Shown: positions 29,207-39,858, numbered from the stretch's first letter. The stretch is DNA of 64,000 bases from Pseudolabrys sp. FHR47 (GCF_005153485.1 NZ_CP039740.1:3227001-3291000); one strand, 5' to 3'. Notes: generated by a model not told the origin, from the sequence alone. Made by a program: numbers and translations.

Positions 29207-30781
29207 TTACCCGTTGCTCACCGGCAGCGCGACGAAGCGGCTGTTGTCGCCCTTCTTCACGCGCATCAGCACGGTGCGCTTGCCTTCAGACCGCACCGCG
29301 GCGATCGCCTGGCGGACATCGTTCGGCGTCTCGACCTTCTTGCCGGCGACCTCGAGAATGACGTCGCCGATGGCAAAGCCGCGCTCTGCCGCCGCACCTG
29401 AACCGTCGACATCCGTAACGACGACGCCTTCAGCGCCAGCCCCCGCGACCTTGCCGGCCGGCGCGAGAGTCAGCCCGAGCTTGCCGACCTCGGCGCCATC
29501 GGAGCCGTTGTCATCGGCCTTGGCCTGCTGGTCGCTCGGCAGCGTGCCTAGCGCCAGCGACACTGTCTTCTCCGAGCCGCCGCTGAGAACCGTCAGCTTG
29601 ACGTTCTGCTTCGGCTGCATGGCGCCGATCTTCTTGGCGAGGTCGCGGGCATCCTTGACCTCTTCGCCATTGACTGCGGTGATGACGTCACCCGCCTTGA
29701 TGCCGGCCTTCTGCGCCGGGCCACCGGACTGCGGTTCGGCAACGAGCGCGCCTTGCGTCTTCTTGAGGCCGAGCGAGTCGGCGATGTCCTTTGTCACCGG
29801 TTGGATCTGCACTCCGATCCAGCCACGCGTCACCGTGCCGTGCTCCTTGAGCTGAGCGACGACGGTCTTCACGGTGTCCGACGGGATCGCAAAGGCGATG
29901 CCGACCGAGCCGCCTGACGGCGAGAAGATCGCGGTGTTGACGCCGATGACGTTGCCTTCGACGTCGAAGGCCGGACCACCCGAGTTGCCCTTGTTCACGG
30001 GCGCGTCGATCTGGACGAAGTCGTCATAGGCGCTGGCGCCGATGTCGCGGCCGCGGGCCGAAACAATGCCGGCAGTCACGGTGCTGGAGAGGCCGAAGGG
30101 GTTACCGACCGCGAGCACCCAGTCGCCGATACGCGGCGACTTGTCGGCGAGCTTCACGAACGGGAACGAGGCGCCATCGACTTTGATCAGCGCCAGATCG
30201 GTCCGGGGATCAGTCCCGATCACCTTGGCCTTGTAGGTTTTGCCGTCGTCGGTCTTGACCTCGACACTTTCGGCCTTGTCGACGACGTGATTGTTGGTCA
30301 CGGCGTAGCCGTCGGCCGAGATGAAGAAACCCGAACCCTGGCCGGTAATGGTCTGGTGACCGCCACGGCCGCCACGCGGACCCATGCCAGGACCCTGGCC
30401 GGGCATGCCATCCGGCATGCCGAAGCGGCGGAAGAACTCGCGCAGACCGGGCGGCACGTTCTCCAGGTCGGTGTTGCCGCGGCCGATCGTTTCCGAGCCG
30501 CCGTCGACCTTGACGCGGACCGAGATCACCGCCGGCTTCACCTGCTCGACAATGTCGGCAAAACCGTTCGGGGCCGGCAATCTGCGCGCCTGCTCGGTGA
30601 GGTTCTGAGCCATCGCCGCCGGATAGTTCAGCGACAGATTGAAGTCGGGCGTGGCGACGAACGCGGCGGCGCCGAGGCCGGCGATGGTGGTCGCCAGCAG
30701 GGCGGCGCGACGCAGAGACAGCACGCGCGGCTTCTTCGGGGAGTTGGGGGATTGGGGAGCGGGATTGACGCTCGCAGACAT
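29207..30781 (-). CDS. degP: Periplasmic serine protease, DegP/HtrA Do family
   Basis: 524 residues from the ATG at 30781, which has GGAGA upstream; earlier in-frame starts exist. Signal-anchor or signal peptide at about 25-50 (RRAALLATTIAGLGAAAFV). Protease domain with the triad histidine in VTNNHVVD, aspartate in RTDLALIKVD and serine in GNSGGPAF. PDZ1 (about 320-410) and PDZ2 (about 430-520) follow. A glycine/methionine-rich loop (MPDGMPGQGPGMGPRGGRGG) precedes the catalytic histidine. Role: degradation and chaperoning of misfolded envelope proteins. It sits downstream of ccmIEFH on the same strand, a rhizobial arrangement. Confidence 0.95.
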   Translation of the reverse strand: MSASVNPAPQSPNSPKKPRVLSLRRAALLATTIAGLGAAAFVATPDFNLSLNYPAAMAQNLTEQARRLPAPNGFADIVEQVKPAVISVRVKVDGGSETIGRGNTDLENVPPGLREFFRRFGMPDGMPGQGPGMGPRGGRGGHQTITGQGSGFFISADGYAVTNNHVVDKAESVEVKTDDGKTYKAKVIGTDPRTDLALIKVDGASFPFVKLADKSPRIGDWVLAVGNPFGLSSTVTAGIVSARGRDIGASAYDDFVQIDAPVNKGNSGGPAFDVEGNVIGVNTAIFSPSGGSVGIAFAIPSDTVKTVVAQLKEHGTVTRGWIGVQIQPVTKDIADSLGLKKTQGALVAEPQSGGPAQKAGIKAGDVITAVNGEEVKDARDLAKKIGAMQPKQNVKLTVLSGGSEKTVSLALGTLPSDQQAKADDNGSDGAEVGKLGLTLAPAGKVAGAGAEGVVVTDVDGSGAAAERGFAIGDVILEVAGKKVETPNDVRQAIAAVRSEGKRTVLMRVKKGDNSRFVALPVSNG

Positions 30782-30965
30782 CTCGAAATCTCCATCGGAT
30801 CGCATCGGGCGCGAAGCGCCGTCTGTCAGCATGAGGCGCTCATCGCGCCGTGTTGATGCGAAGATGGAGGTTGCCGCCTTACAGCGTCCTGACGGGGGGA
30901 TTAAAAATCGGTAAGGTGGGGAAAGATATTATGTCGATAAATCAATGGCTTGAAAATTACCGCCG

Positions 30966-31439
30966 CTAGTTAGGGCGGCCCGACTTAACAATCACATCGA
31001 GACGGCGCTGTTCGTCGGCACTCAAGGCCCCGACTTCCAGCGCAACGCTCCGCCGCCGGCGCGCCATCACGACGAGCGCGCCGATGCCAACGATCAGCAT
31101 CAACGGCGACACCGTCCACAACAGCAGCGTCTGCGGCTCGACCGGCGGTTTCAGCAGCACGAAGTTGCCGTAGCGATCGACCAGGAAGTCGAGCACTTGC
31201 TTGTCGGTGTCGCCCTTCTGCAATCGCTCGCGCACCAAGAGGCGCAGGTCGCGCGCCAGCGGCGCATCGGAATCGTCGATCGACTGGTTCTGACAAACCA
31301 TGCAGCGCAGTTCCTGCGACAACGCCCGCGCCCGCGCTTCCAGCGCCGGATCTTTCAGGATTTCGTCGGGCTGCACGGCGAGCGCGAGGCGCGGCAGCAG
31401 CAGCGCGGCCAGCGTGGCGATAAGAACAAACCGTCGCAT
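30966..31439 (-). CDS. ccmH: Cytochrome c biogenesis protein CcmH (CycL)
   Basis: 157 residues with an N-terminal signal peptide (MRRFVLIATLAALLL), the thioredox motif LRCMVCQNQ (C-x-x-C) at about residue 45, and a C-terminal membrane helix (about 100-122). It is the thiol-reducing partner of the heme lyase, acting on apocytochrome c in the periplasm. It is the last gene of a ccmI-ccmE-ccmF-ccmH operon on the minus strand, 4 bases after ccmF. Confidence 0.95.
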   Translation of the reverse strand: MRRFVLIATLAALLLPRLALAVQPDEILKDPALEARARALSQELRCMVCQNQSIDDSDAPLARDLRLLVRERLQKGDTDKQVLDFLVDRYGNFVLLKPPVEPQTLLLWTVSPLMLIVGIGALVVMARRRRSVALEVGALSADEQRRLDVIVKSGRPN

Positions 31440-31443
31440 CGCC

Positions 31444-33426
31444 CTACTCCGCCGGCTGCAACGCAGGCTTCGTCTTCGCCGGCTTGGGTGCGCCGAGGCG
31501 CAGGCGCCGGTCGGACAGCGACAGGATGCCGCCGAACGCCATGATCAGCGTGCCGATCCAGATCAGCAATACCAGCGGCTTGTAATAGAAGCGGATGGCC
31601 AGCGAGCCGTCGGCATTGACGTCGCCGAGCGACAGATAGAGCTGGCTGAAGCCCTGGCTCAGCAGCGCGGCTTCGCTGGTCGCCATGCTGCGCGCCGAGA
31701 AGGTGCGCTTCGAGGGCGACAAGCTGCCGACCTGCCTGCCGTCCTGCGACACGGTGAACTTGCCGGCCAGTTCGCGGAAGTTCGGTCCCTGCCGCTGCAC
31801 CATGCCGTTGAAGGTGAGATCGTAACCCGACAGCGACACGGTCTGCCCTTCCTTGACCGCGACGATACGCTCAGTACCCCATGTGGATGCGCAGACAATG
31901 CCGATCAGCGTCACGCCGAGGCCGGCATGAGCGGCCGCGGTACCCCACACCGACCGCGGCAAGCCCCGCGCGCGGGACAGCGTCGTCTTGAACGGCGCGC
32001 GGAACAGCGCGGCGCGTTCGGTCAGGTCGATCGCCGCGCCGAAGATCACGTAGAAGCCCAGACCGATGCCGAACGCCGCCAACACATGCTGCGCACCCGC
32101 TGCGGCTAAGGTCGCGGCAATGGCAACGATGCTCACGCCGAACGCCGCCATCAGCCGCTGCGTGACGCCATAGAGATCGCCGCGCTTCCACGCCAGCAGC
32201 GTACCGAACGGCATGGCGAACATCAGCGGGATGAATAGCGGCGCGAAGGTGAGATTGAAGAACGGCGCGCCGACCGAAATCTTTTCGCCGGTCAGCGATT
32301 CAAGCGCCAGCGGATAGAGCGTGCCGACGAAGACGGTGAGGCAGGCGATGGTCAGGAACAAATTGTTGAAGACCAGCGCGCCCTCGCGCGAAATGGGCGC
32401 GAAAATCCCCCCCTGCCGAAGCAGCGGTGCCCGCCAGGCGAACAAGGTCAGCCCGCCGCCGATGAACAGCACCAGAATGCCGAGGATGAAGACGCCGCGC
32501 GTCGGGTCGGTGGCGAAAGTGTGCACCGAGGTCAGAACGCCGGAGCGCACCAGGAAGGTGCCGATCAGCGACAGCGAGAAGGCGAGAATGGCGAGCAGGA
32601 TGGTCCAGACCTTCAGCGCATTGCGCTTTTCCATCACCACCGCCGAATGCAGCAGCGCGGTGCCGGCCAGCCACGGCATCAGCGAGGCGTTCTCCACCGG
32701 GTCCCAGAACCAGAACCCGCCCCAGCCCAGTTCGTAATAGGCCCAGTACGACCCCATCGAGATGCCGATGGTGAGAAACATCCAGGCGGCCAAAGTCCAT
32801 GGCCGCACCCAGCGCGCCCAGGCGGCGTCGATGCGACCTTCGATCAGCGCGGCAAGCGCGAAGGAGAACGCGATCGAGAAGCCGACATAGCCGAGATAGA
32901 GAAGCGGCGGATGAATGGCGAGGCCGATATCCTGCAGGATCGGATTGAGGTCGCGACCCTCGAGCGGCGCGCGCGGCAGGCGCTGGAACGGATTCGAGGT
33001 GAACAGGATGAACAGATAGAACGAACAGGCGATCCAGGCCTGCACCGCCAGCACATTGGCCTTCAGCGTCACCGGCAGATTGGCGCCGAAGGCGGCGACC
33101 GAAGCGCCGAACAAGGCCAGGATCAGCACCCAGAGCAGCATCGAGCCTTCATGATTGCCCCAGACGCTGGTGAACTTGTAGATCAGGGGCATCGTCGAGT
33201 GTGAATTCTCGAACACATTGACGACCGAGAAATCCGACGTGACATAGGCCGTGGTCAGCGCCGAGAATGAAAGTGCCACGAACGCGAACTGCATGATCGC
33301 CGTCGACGAGCCGAGCCGCATTAGCGCCGCGTCGCGTGTTTGCGCGCCGTAGAGCGGCACGATCGCCTGGATGAGCGATAGGCCGAGCGCCAGCACCAAA
33401 GCGTAATGGCCGACTTCCGGAGTCAT
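31444..33426 (-). CDS. ccmF: Cytochrome c heme lyase subunit CcmF (CycK)
   Basis: 660 residues, normal for CcmF, with about 15 membrane helices. The tryptophan-rich WWD-like heme-handling motif appears as [18 protein letters not shown] around residue 235, and histidines flank it (for example [12 protein letters not shown] early on). It takes heme from CcmE and, with CcmH and CcmI, ligates it to apocytochrome c at the periplasmic face. It overlaps ccmE by 4 bases. Confidence 0.97.
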   Translation of the reverse strand: MTPEVGHYALVLALGLSLIQAIVPLYGAQTRDAALMRLGSSTAIMQFAFVALSFSALTTAYVTSDFSVVNVFENSHSTMPLIYKFTSVWGNHEGSMLLWVLILALFGASVAAFGANLPVTLKANVLAVQAWIACSFYLFILFTSNPFQRLPRAPLEGRDLNPILQDIGLAIHPPLLYLGYVGFSIAFSFALAALIEGRIDAAWARWVRPWTLAAWMFLTIGISMGSYWAYYELGWGGFWFWDPVENASLMPWLAGTALLHSAVVMEKRNALKVWTILLAILAFSLSLIGTFLVRSGVLTSVHTFATDPTRGVFILGILVLFIGGGLTLFAWRAPLLRQGGIFAPISREGALVFNNLFLTIACLTVFVGTLYPLALESLTGEKISVGAPFFNLTFAPLFIPLMFAMPFGTLLAWKRGDLYGVTQRLMAAFGVSIVAIAATLAAAGAQHVLAAFGIGLGFYVIFGAAIDLTERAALFRAPFKTTLSRARGLPRSVWGTAAAHAGLGVTLIGIVCASTWGTERIVAVKEGQTVSLSGYDLTFNGMVQRQGPNFRELAGKFTVSQDGRQVGSLSPSKRTFSARSMATSEAALLSQGFSQLYLSLGDVNADGSLAIRFYYKPLVLLIWIGTLIMAFGGILSLSDRRLRLGAPKPAKTKPALQPAE

Positions 33427-33923
33427 TGCTTTATCCCCGCGGCATCTTTGCCGGCACCGTCCTTGACGACATGCGCGTCGGCCTTCATCTCGCCTTCCTG
33501 CCAGCGGCCGGTCTTCTTCAGCGCGTCGACCACTTCGCGCGGCATGTATTTCTCGTCATGCTTGGCGAGCACGGAGTCGGCCGCGAGCGAGCCGCCCGGC
33601 TCGAGCCGGCCTTCGGCGACGACGCCCTGCCCTTCGCGGAACAGGTCGGGCAGAATGCCTTTGTAGTGCACCGCGACCTGATGGGCGCCGTCGGTCACCT
33701 TGAACTTCACTTGCAGATTGTCGCTCTTTTCGAGGCTGCCGGGCTCGACCAGCCCTCCGATGCGAATGCGCGAACCGGCCGGCAACTGCTTCTCGACCAC
33801 GTCTGACGGCGAATTGAAGAAGACGATCGAATCCTTGAGCGCGAACAACACGAGCGCCGCGGCCACGCCGAGCACCGCGAGCCCGCCGCCGATCATCGTC
33901 AGCCGCCGTTGCTTGCGCGTCAT
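33423..33923 (-). CDS. ccmE: Heme chaperone CcmE (CycJ)
   Basis: 166 residues: a single N-terminal membrane anchor (about residues 9-30), then a beta-barrel OB-like domain. The heme-binding site is the histidine and tyrosine of [11 protein letters not shown] near residue 124 (H-x3-Y), so it can carry heme covalently to CcmF. It overlaps ccmI and ccmF by 4 bases each, showing translational coupling. Confidence 0.96.
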   Translation of the reverse strand: MTRKQRRLTMIGGGLAVLGVAAALVLFALKDSIVFFNSPSDVVEKQLPAGSRIRIGGLVEPGSLEKSDNLQVKFKVTDGAHQVAVHYKGILPDLFREGQGVVAEGRLEPGGSLAADSVLAKHDEKYMPREVVDALKKTGRWQEGEMKADAHVVKDGAGKDAAGIKQ

Positions 33924-35050
33924 CCTTCAAGTCCCATGCTTTTGATCGCCTCGTCGATCTGGCGCAGCTTGTCGGGATCGGCGGCAAGCGCCTTCCTGGC
34001 ATCACCTGCCGCGCCTTTGGCCTTGTCGCGATCGCCGAGCACCATATAGGCGCGCAACAGACGCTGCCAGCCGGCGACATCGCTGCCGTCTTCCTTCAGC
34101 CGATCCGCCAGCCGGGCGACCATGCCGCGGACCATCTCGCCGCGGTCCTGCTCGCTCATCTGCGTCGCCGCCGCGATATCCTCGACGGTCGGTCCGGGCT
34201 GCTTTGCGTCGGCGACCTTCGGCGGAACGCCGCCGACGCGGGTCAGCGCCTCGCTCACCATCGGCAGCCACGGCGCGCCGGGCGGTGCATCCTTCAGCAT
34301 CGACAGCCAGATTGCCGCCGCTTTCTTGCGGTCACCGTCCTGCTCGGCGGCCAGTCCGATGAAATACAATGCTTTGAGATCGTTGCGGTCGAGTTCGAGC
34401 GCGCGCTCGAACGCCGCCTTGGCATCGGCGGTGATGACGCCATTGCCGAGCGCGGCCAGGGCCTCGCCGAGATCGGCCTGCCGCTGCGCACTCTCGCCGG
34501 CAAGCGCGATCGCCTTGCGCCGCGCATTGACCGCGTCGGCGAAGCGTCCCATGCGCAGATAGACCGGCGCTATGACTTCGTAGCCGCGCGCGTCGTTCGG
34601 ATTTTTCTCGAGATGCGCCTCAACGCGGGCGATCAGCGTCTCGATCGACGTATCCTGCTGCGCGGCGGCGCGGCGCTCGGCGAGAGGCTGGCCCGGCACT
34701 TGCGGCGAGCCGAGCGTGAGATAAAGCGCACTGGCGCCGATCGGCAGCAGCACCAGGCCAATGAGTGCGGCGGCGCGCCGGCGCCAAACCGGCGTTGCCC
34801 CGGATGCAGGGGCTTCCTTCTCAGCCGCGTCGGCAGCGGCAATCAGCCGGCGCGATACTTCGGTTCTCGCGGCGTCCGCCTCCGCTTCGCCGATGCGGCC
34901 TTCGGCGCGGTCGCGGGCAATCTCCTCGAGCTGATCGCGATAGACCGCGAGATCACTGCCGCCCCGCGCCTGCGTGCTCCGGCCGAGCGGCCACAGCACG
35001 GCGAAGATTGCCGCAGCCGTCATCAGCGCAAACACAAACCAGAGGCTCAT
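33920..35050 (-). CDS. ccmI: Cytochrome c biogenesis protein CcmI (CycH)
   Basis: 376 residues: a first membrane helix at 1-18 and a second at about 95-115, then a periplasmic TPR region (about 130-370) with repeats such as [20 protein letters not shown] and [18 protein letters not shown]. It presents apocytochrome c to the heme lyase. First gene of the ccmIEFH (cycHJKL) operon; a 174-base gap lies upstream with no evident gene. Confidence 0.94.
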   Translation of the reverse strand: MSLWFVFALMTAAAIFAVLWPLGRSTQARGGSDLAVYRDQLEEIARDRAEGRIGEAEADAARTEVSRRLIAAADAAEKEAPASGATPVWRRRAAALIGLVLLPIGASALYLTLGSPQVPGQPLAERRAAAQQDTSIETLIARVEAHLEKNPNDARGYEVIAPVYLRMGRFADAVNARRKAIALAGESAQRQADLGEALAALGNGVITADAKAAFERALELDRNDLKALYFIGLAAEQDGDRKKAAAIWLSMLKDAPPGAPWLPMVSEALTRVGGVPPKVADAKQPGPTVEDIAAATQMSEQDRGEMVRGMVARLADRLKEDGSDVAGWQRLLRAYMVLGDRDKAKGAAGDARKALAADPDKLRQIDEAIKSMGLEG

Positions 35051-35224
35051 CGGACGTTGGATTCCGTGCGGGCGGGAAAACGGCGTCGCCGCCCACTCCC
35101 TTTACATTAGTATAGGCCAATACATCAGCCGCGATCGTGGCGGCAATGAGCAAAATCAATTGTGGCTGCGGCGAAAAAGCTGCGATTCGGGCCTTGAATC
35201 GGCACCCCGCTGCCGGTGCGGCGC

Positions 35225-36646
35225 TCAGGCGCTCGCGGCCCGCGAGCCCTTGACGCCCTCGGCGGCGGCCGCCGCGACCTCGGCGGCCCGGGCGAACTGA
35301 ACGGCGTAGTCCTTGCCGAACACCAGGGCGCAGAGCCGCACCGCGACGTCGACCTGCGACTTGCGGAAGGGCCGCTCCGCGGGCCCGGACTGACGCAGCG
35401 CATCGATCAGGCTGTTCATGTTGTTGTCGAGGAACTGCTGCAGGTCGGAATAGGCCCGCTGCGTCATTTCGTTGATGGCGAGTTCGCCGGCGAAGTGGCG
35501 GCAGGTGCCGACGAACGACACCAAGGCTTCGGTCTCGGCCGCATCCTGCTCATCGACGGTGGATTTCGGCGCGATGTTGGCGGCGGAGCGGACGCGCAAG
35601 AGCCGGCGCACCCTGCCCGGCATGGATTCGATCTCGGCGCGCAGCGTTTCGCCAATCTGGCCGCGCAACCCGGACAAGGTGCGGCCCCAGGTGGAGTCGA
35701 CCGGCAGGTCGAGCTCGGTGCGCAGGCCGCGGGCGGAATCGTGGATGGTTTTGAGCAGCGCGCCGGTGGCGACGCCGCGTCCGCTACGCAGATCGTCGCG
35801 CAATTCGAGCACCTGCCGCTCGAGCTCGGACAACACGATACTCACCGATACGCCATAGGGCGTTTCGGCGACGCGCGCGGCGGTGTCGCTGCCGGCGGCC
35901 TTGACGCCGAAGCGGATGAGTTGCCACGGCGCCGCCAGCCGGCTGCGCACGGTGAGCAACGAATAGAGGAAAAGATCGGTGCCCGGCGCGCCGGTCTTTT
36001 CGATCAGCGCCTTGTATTCATCGAGCGTCTTGCTGGAGAGATTGCCAACCTGTACCGGCAGGCGCGCCTGCATGGCATTGAGGCCGTCACGCGCCCTCAG
36101 GACGCATTTCAGCGTCTGCGCGTCTTCCTCGGCGCGCTGCGTGCCGATCTGTCCAAGCATGCGCCGGCGCGCCTGCTCGTCGGCGGCGGCCGACCGCATG
36201 CTGTCGTTCAGTGCGACGGCAACGCGGTCCTGCAGCGTGCGGATGAGATATTGCGCCTTTTCATCGTCGCCGGCCTGCAGCGCGGTGTTGACGAGATCGT
36301 CCATCTCCGCGGTGTCGCGCGGCAAGAGATCGCGGCCGATCCACGTCCACAACGGCTCAAGCGAGGCGCGCGCGATGCGGCCCGGATGACGGTGCTGGCC
36401 GAGATCGTCGACGAGAAACGGCTCGAGCGGCTTGAAGAACATGCGCGCGGTGTGACCGATGCGTGGCGGCCCGGCCTGCTGCTCGCGCGCGATACGGCGC
36501 AGTTCCTGCAGCACGATTTCGGCGGCGCCGAGATCCTCGCCGCGCAGCAGACTGCGTTCGAACTCGCCGAGCAGCAGAGCACGCGCCTGCGGCGCGAGCG
36601 CACGCAGATAGTTCTGGAGTCGTTCAATCGTGTCGGCGCCCGCCAT
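35225..36646 (-). CDS. Conserved protein of unknown function
   Basis: 473 residues, predicted largely alpha-helical and soluble, without signal peptide or membrane helix. Features are an N-terminal helical region (TIERLQNYLRAL, ALLLGEFERSLLRGEDLG), a conserved-looking RMFFKPLEPFLVDD at about 68, and a mid-region SELERQVLELRDDLRSG that could form a coiled coil. I do not recognise a domain. Its position between ccmI and the feuQ side suggests a rhizobial lineage gene. It has the same high GC and codon style as its neighbours, so transfer is unlikely. Confidence 0.8.
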   Translation of the reverse strand: MAGADTIERLQNYLRALAPQARALLLGEFERSLLRGEDLGAAEIVLQELRRIAREQQAGPPRIGHTARMFFKPLEPFLVDDLGQHRHPGRIARASLEPLWTWIGRDLLPRDTAEMDDLVNTALQAGDDEKAQYLIRTLQDRVAVALNDSMRSAAADEQARRRMLGQIGTQRAEEDAQTLKCVLRARDGLNAMQARLPVQVGNLSSKTLDEYKALIEKTGAPGTDLFLYSLLTVRSRLAAPWQLIRFGVKAAGSDTAARVAETPYGVSVSIVLSELERQVLELRDDLRSGRGVATGALLKTIHDSARGLRTELDLPVDSTWGRTLSGLRGQIGETLRAEIESMPGRVRRLLRVRSAANIAPKSTVDEQDAAETEALVSFVGTCRHFAGELAINEMTQRAYSDLQQFLDNNMNSLIDALRQSGPAERPFRKSQVDVAVRLCALVFGKDYAVQFARAAEVAAAAAEGVKGSRAASA

Positions 36647-36781
36647 CGCCGGCTTTGCCCACCATGGTCGCTAAGCGGCTGTGATAGCGCGCGGGCCGTT
36701 AAGAACCGCTTAAGCATGTCGCGGCAAAGCGACGTTTCGGGGCTCAAACGCCCCGAAACGCCGGAGTTGCGCCGCGTCGGC

Positions 36782-37273
36782 TCAGGTCAGCGGTGTCCAG
36801 GTGCCATCCGGATTGCGGCAAGCGGTACCGCGCGCGGTCTGGGGCTGACCGCCGACATAGATGGTGTGGGTGTAGGAACGGCAGTTCCTGCCACGCTCGA
36901 CATAGGCCGGTCCGGGCACGACCGTGCCGTAACGGCCCGAGTCCGGGTTCTTCCAGGTCACCGGCGCACCCGATGGGCCCCGCTCCAGCGCGTCCATCTG
37001 CGCGGCATAGGCCCGCTCGCGGTCCCGCTCGTCGAGGGACTGGCCGATCTGGTTGCCGATCAGGCCGCCCAGCACGCCGCCGATGGCCGCGCCGGCCAGA
37101 CGGCTACCGGTGCCGCCGCCCGCGACCGCCGCGCCCAGAAGCGCGCCGCCACCGGCACCGAGCAAAGTGCCGCTTTGCTCACGCGGTCCGGGACCCGAAC
37201 CGTCGGGGTTGCCCGCGCAGGCGGCGAGCGACAGGCCGACAGCGGCGATGGCAAGAAACTTGGTTGCGGACAT
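36782..37273 (-). CDS. Glycine-zipper outer-membrane lipoprotein
   Basis: 163 residues from the ATG at 37273. A lipoprotein signal peptide ends LSLAACAG (lipobox LAAC). A glycine-zipper segment follows (about 40-90; GAGGGALLGAAVAGGG and GAAIGGVLGGLIGNQIG), typical of 17 kDa surface-antigen/SlyB-like proteins, then a small basic C-terminal domain containing the pair of cysteines CRSYTHTIYVGGQPQTARGTAC. Probably a membrane-integrity protein; exact role unknown. Confidence 0.88.
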   Translation of the reverse strand: MSATKFLAIAAVGLSLAACAGNPDGSGPGPREQSGTLLGAGGGALLGAAVAGGGTGSRLAGAAIGGVLGGLIGNQIGQSLDERDRERAYAAQMDALERGPSGAPVTWKNPDSGRYGTVVPGPAYVERGRNCRSYTHTIYVGGQPQTARGTACRNPDGTWTPLT

Positions 37274-37386
37274 GGGAACCCCCGGATGGCAGTGGAGAGG
37301 AAGCAGACGATCGCGCGCCTGTCTGGAACTTATAACGGTATCGAAAGGCAACAAATGGGGCGAAAGTCCGGCGCCCACAGCTGTGA

Positions 37387-38748
37387 TTACCCCGCCGGCA
37401 GCGTCAATTCCACCCGCAGGCCCCCGATCGGCGCCGCGCCGAGCGTCAGTTCGCCGCCGTAGAGCCCGGCAAGTTCGACCACGATCGACAGACCGAGGCC
37501 GGAGCCCGGCTTGGTCTCGTCGAGCCGACGTCCGCGGCGGGCGACCTGCTCGCGTTCGGCCGGGGTCAGCCCGGGACCATCGTCATCGACGACGATGCGC
37601 ACTACCTGTCCGTCGCCGGCACCATCGCGCAGCACCTCGATGACGACGCGCGAGGCCGCCCATTTGCAGGCGTTGTCGATCAGGTTGCCGAGCATCTCCT
37701 CAAGATCGGCGCGCTCGCCGCGAAAGCGGACGGCGTCAGCCGCCCTGACCTCGATAGCGATCGTGCGACCGCGATGGATCTTCTCCATGGTGCGCGCCAG
37801 CGCCTCGACCACCGGCACCACCTCGGTCACCGAGCCGACCACCGTTACGCGCGCCGCGATCCGTGCGCGCTCAAGATGCCGCGCCACCTGGTCGCGCATG
37901 ATCGCGGCCTGCTCCTCGACCTTCTCGGCAAGCGGATCGCCCGGCCGTGCCGCCGCTTCGTTGACCATCACCGACAGCGGCGTCTTCAAGGCATGCGCCA
38001 GATTGCCGACATGGGTGCGCGCGCGCTCGACGATGCCCTTGTTGGCCTCGATCAGCGCATTGGTCTCGCGCGCCAGCGGCGCAATCTCGACCGGGAAATC
38101 GCCGGCAAGACGCTCAGCATTGCCGGAGCGGATCGCGGCGAGGCTGTTGGTGATGCGCTTGAGCGGTGCGAGACCGAAACGCACCTGGAACATCGTGGTC
38201 AGCAGCAGCACCGCAGCAAGGATCGCGAAGGTGATGAGCAGCGCCCTGTCGAAGGCACGAACTTCATCGGCTATTTCGGCTGCGTCGCCGGCTACCGCGA
38301 CCAGGTACTGGCCTTCCTCGCCAAGATCGATGTTGCGCTCGACCAGCCGCAAAGTCTGGGCTTCCGGGCCAGTGACATAGCCTTGCCGCGAGCCGTCCGG
38401 ACCGGCGGCAACGCCCATATCGGCCAGATGCGGCAGGCCGCCGTCCCACAGCGACCGCGATGCGCGCGGCTCCGGCTTGGCGCCACCGAGTTTGGTGACT
38501 TGCCAGTACCAGCCCGACAGCGGCAATTCGAACAAGGGCTCCCCCAGCGCCTGCGGAAAGCGGTCGTCTTCGGGCGCGGCGACATCGGCCACCAGCGTGC
38601 GCAAATAAACGCCAAGCCTGCGATCGAACGACCGCTCCACCGTCTGCCGGTAGAGCGATGACAGAACGATGCCCGTCACCAGCAGAATCGCCACCGTCCA
38701 GGCCGAGGCCGACAGGAACAGCCGCAGCGCGAGAGAATTGAGGCGCAT
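37387..38748 (-). CDS. feuQ: Sensor histidine kinase, FeuQ-like
   Basis: 453 residues from the ATG at 38748 (MRLNSLALRLF). Membrane helices at about 10-32 and 165-187, a periplasmic sensor between them, a HAMP-like linker, the H-box VGNLAHALKTPLSVMV and an ATPase with NLIDNACKWA, VDDDGPGL and GSGLGLSI. It lies 5 bases after the regulator gene and has a PepSY protein beyond it, the FeuP/FeuQ/FeuN arrangement of Sinorhizobium, where FeuN is a periplasmic inhibitor of FeuQ. Assignment rests on synteny and recalled similarity. Confidence 0.85.
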   Translation of the reverse strand: MRLNSLALRLFLSASAWTVAILLVTGIVLSSLYRQTVERSFDRRLGVYLRTLVADVAAPEDDRFPQALGEPLFELPLSGWYWQVTKLGGAKPEPRASRSLWDGGLPHLADMGVAAGPDGSRQGYVTGPEAQTLRLVERNIDLGEEGQYLVAVAGDAAEIADEVRAFDRALLITFAILAAVLLLTTMFQVRFGLAPLKRITNSLAAIRSGNAERLAGDFPVEIAPLARETNALIEANKGIVERARTHVGNLAHALKTPLSVMVNEAAARPGDPLAEKVEEQAAIMRDQVARHLERARIAARVTVVGSVTEVVPVVEALARTMEKIHRGRTIAIEVRAADAVRFRGERADLEEMLGNLIDNACKWAASRVVIEVLRDGAGDGQVVRIVVDDDGPGLTPAEREQVARRGRRLDETKPGSGLGLSIVVELAGLYGGELTLGAAPIGGLRVELTLPAG

Positions 38749-38753
38749 CGAAC

Positions 38754-39419
38754 TTAGCTGTCCGGCGGCGCGAGCATGTAGCCCAAGCCCCGCACGGTCT
38801 GGATGATATCGATGCCGAGCTTCCTGCGGATGCGGCCGACGAACACCTCGATCGTGTTGGAGTCGCGATCGAAATCCTGATCGTAAAGATGCTCGACGAG
38901 TTCGGTGCGCGAGACGACGCGGCCGTTGTGGTGCATCAGATAAGCGAGCAGCCGGTATTCGTGGCTGGTCAGCTTCACCGGATTGCCGTTGACGGTGACG
39001 CGGCCATTGCGCGTGTCGAGCCGCACCGGCCCGCACTCGAATTCGCTTTTGGCATGGCCCGTCGAGCGGCGCAGCAGCGCACGCAGCCGCGCCAGCACTT
39101 CCTCGAGATGAAACGGCTTGGCAACATAATCGTCGGCGCCGGCGTCGAAGCCCTGCACCTTGTCGCTCCAGCGGTCGCGCGCGGTGAGCATCAGGACCGG
39201 CATGGTGCGGCCATTGCGGCGCCAGGACTCGAGCACGGAGATGCCGTCCATCTTTGGCAGGCCGATGTCGAGCACCACCGCGTCATAGGGTTCGGTGTCG
39301 CCGAGAAACAGGCCTTCTTCGCCATCGAAGGCGCGGTCGACCACATAGCCGGCATCGGTCAGCGCGCCGGTCAGCTGGCGGTTGAGATCGGGATCGTCCT
39401 CGACGACGAGGAGGCGCAA
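38754..39419 (-). CDS. feuP: OmpR/PhoB-family response regulator, FeuP-like
   Basis: 221 residues. Receiver domain with VVEDDPDLNRQL, phosphoacceptor aspartate in VVLDIGLPKMDG and lysine in YVAKPFH. Winged-helix domain with SHEYRLLAYLMHHNG and HLYDQDFDRDSNTIEVFVGR, wording that I associate with FeuP of rhizobia, a regulator needed for osmoadaptation and cyclic-glucan export in Sinorhizobium. Pairs with the kinase downstream. Confidence 0.88.
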   Translation of the reverse strand: MRLLVVEDDPDLNRQLTGALTDAGYVVDRAFDGEEGLFLGDTEPYDAVVLDIGLPKMDGISVLESWRRNGRTMPVLMLTARDRWSDKVQGFDAGADDYVAKPFHLEEVLARLRALLRRSTGHAKSEFECGPVRLDTRNGRVTVNGNPVKLTSHEYRLLAYLMHHNGRVVSRTELVEHLYDQDFDRDSNTIEVFVGRIRRKLGIDIIQTVRGLGYMLAPPDS

Positions 39420-39531
39420 GGCAAATGTCTCCGCACGATTCGCTTCAATTCGGCGATCCTAGCCGAAATCGGACGGCGACGATCTCGGCGGAAATTATGC
39501 CTTTTTCACGGTGGGGAGAGGCCGACGGGGA

Positions 39532-39858
39532 CTAAAGCCCCGAGATCGGCTGGCCGCTGCCGGCATCGAGCACGGCGCGGGTCACCTTGCCACTGCGGCC
39601 AAGCAGGGTCAGTTCATAGACGAGCCTGTCGTCCTGCCGGCACAGCTCGGCACGGACCACCTCGCCGCGGCGACCGCGCTCGTGCAGCGCCTTGATGGCA
39701 GCGGCGAGCGGAATGGCCTTGCGCTCGGCAATGGCGTCGCGTTGCTCCGCCCTGGTCAGGCACGCGCGCGGCGAGCGGTCGGCGCCGAGCGAAGCCTCAC
39801 CGGGGACAATGAGGCAGCCGAGCAGAATTAACGTGGTGGTTACGCGGGAAACCGGCAT
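39532..39858 (-). CDS. Small periplasmic PepSY-domain protein, FeuN-like
   Basis: 108 residues from the ATG at 39858, with a signal peptide (about 1-27, TTLILLGCLIVPGEA) that may be lipidated at the cysteine. The rest is one PepSY domain (AELCRQDDRLVYELTLLG, then VTRAVLDAGSGQPI). It lies upstream of feuP on the same strand. PepSY proteins next to such pairs can inhibit the kinase, so this may be the FeuN counterpart (inference from position and domain). Confidence 0.8.
   Translation of the reverse strand: MPVSRVTTTLILLGCLIVPGEASLGADRSPRACLTRAEQRDAIAERKAIPLAAAIKALHERGRRGEVVRAELCRQDDRLVYELTLLGRSGKVTRAVLDAGSGQPISGL

Noticed and set aside
35216..37462. 748-codon plus-strand open frame
   Set aside because: Runs antisense through the unknown gene at 35225 and the glycine-zipper gene; composition is that of a shadow frame.
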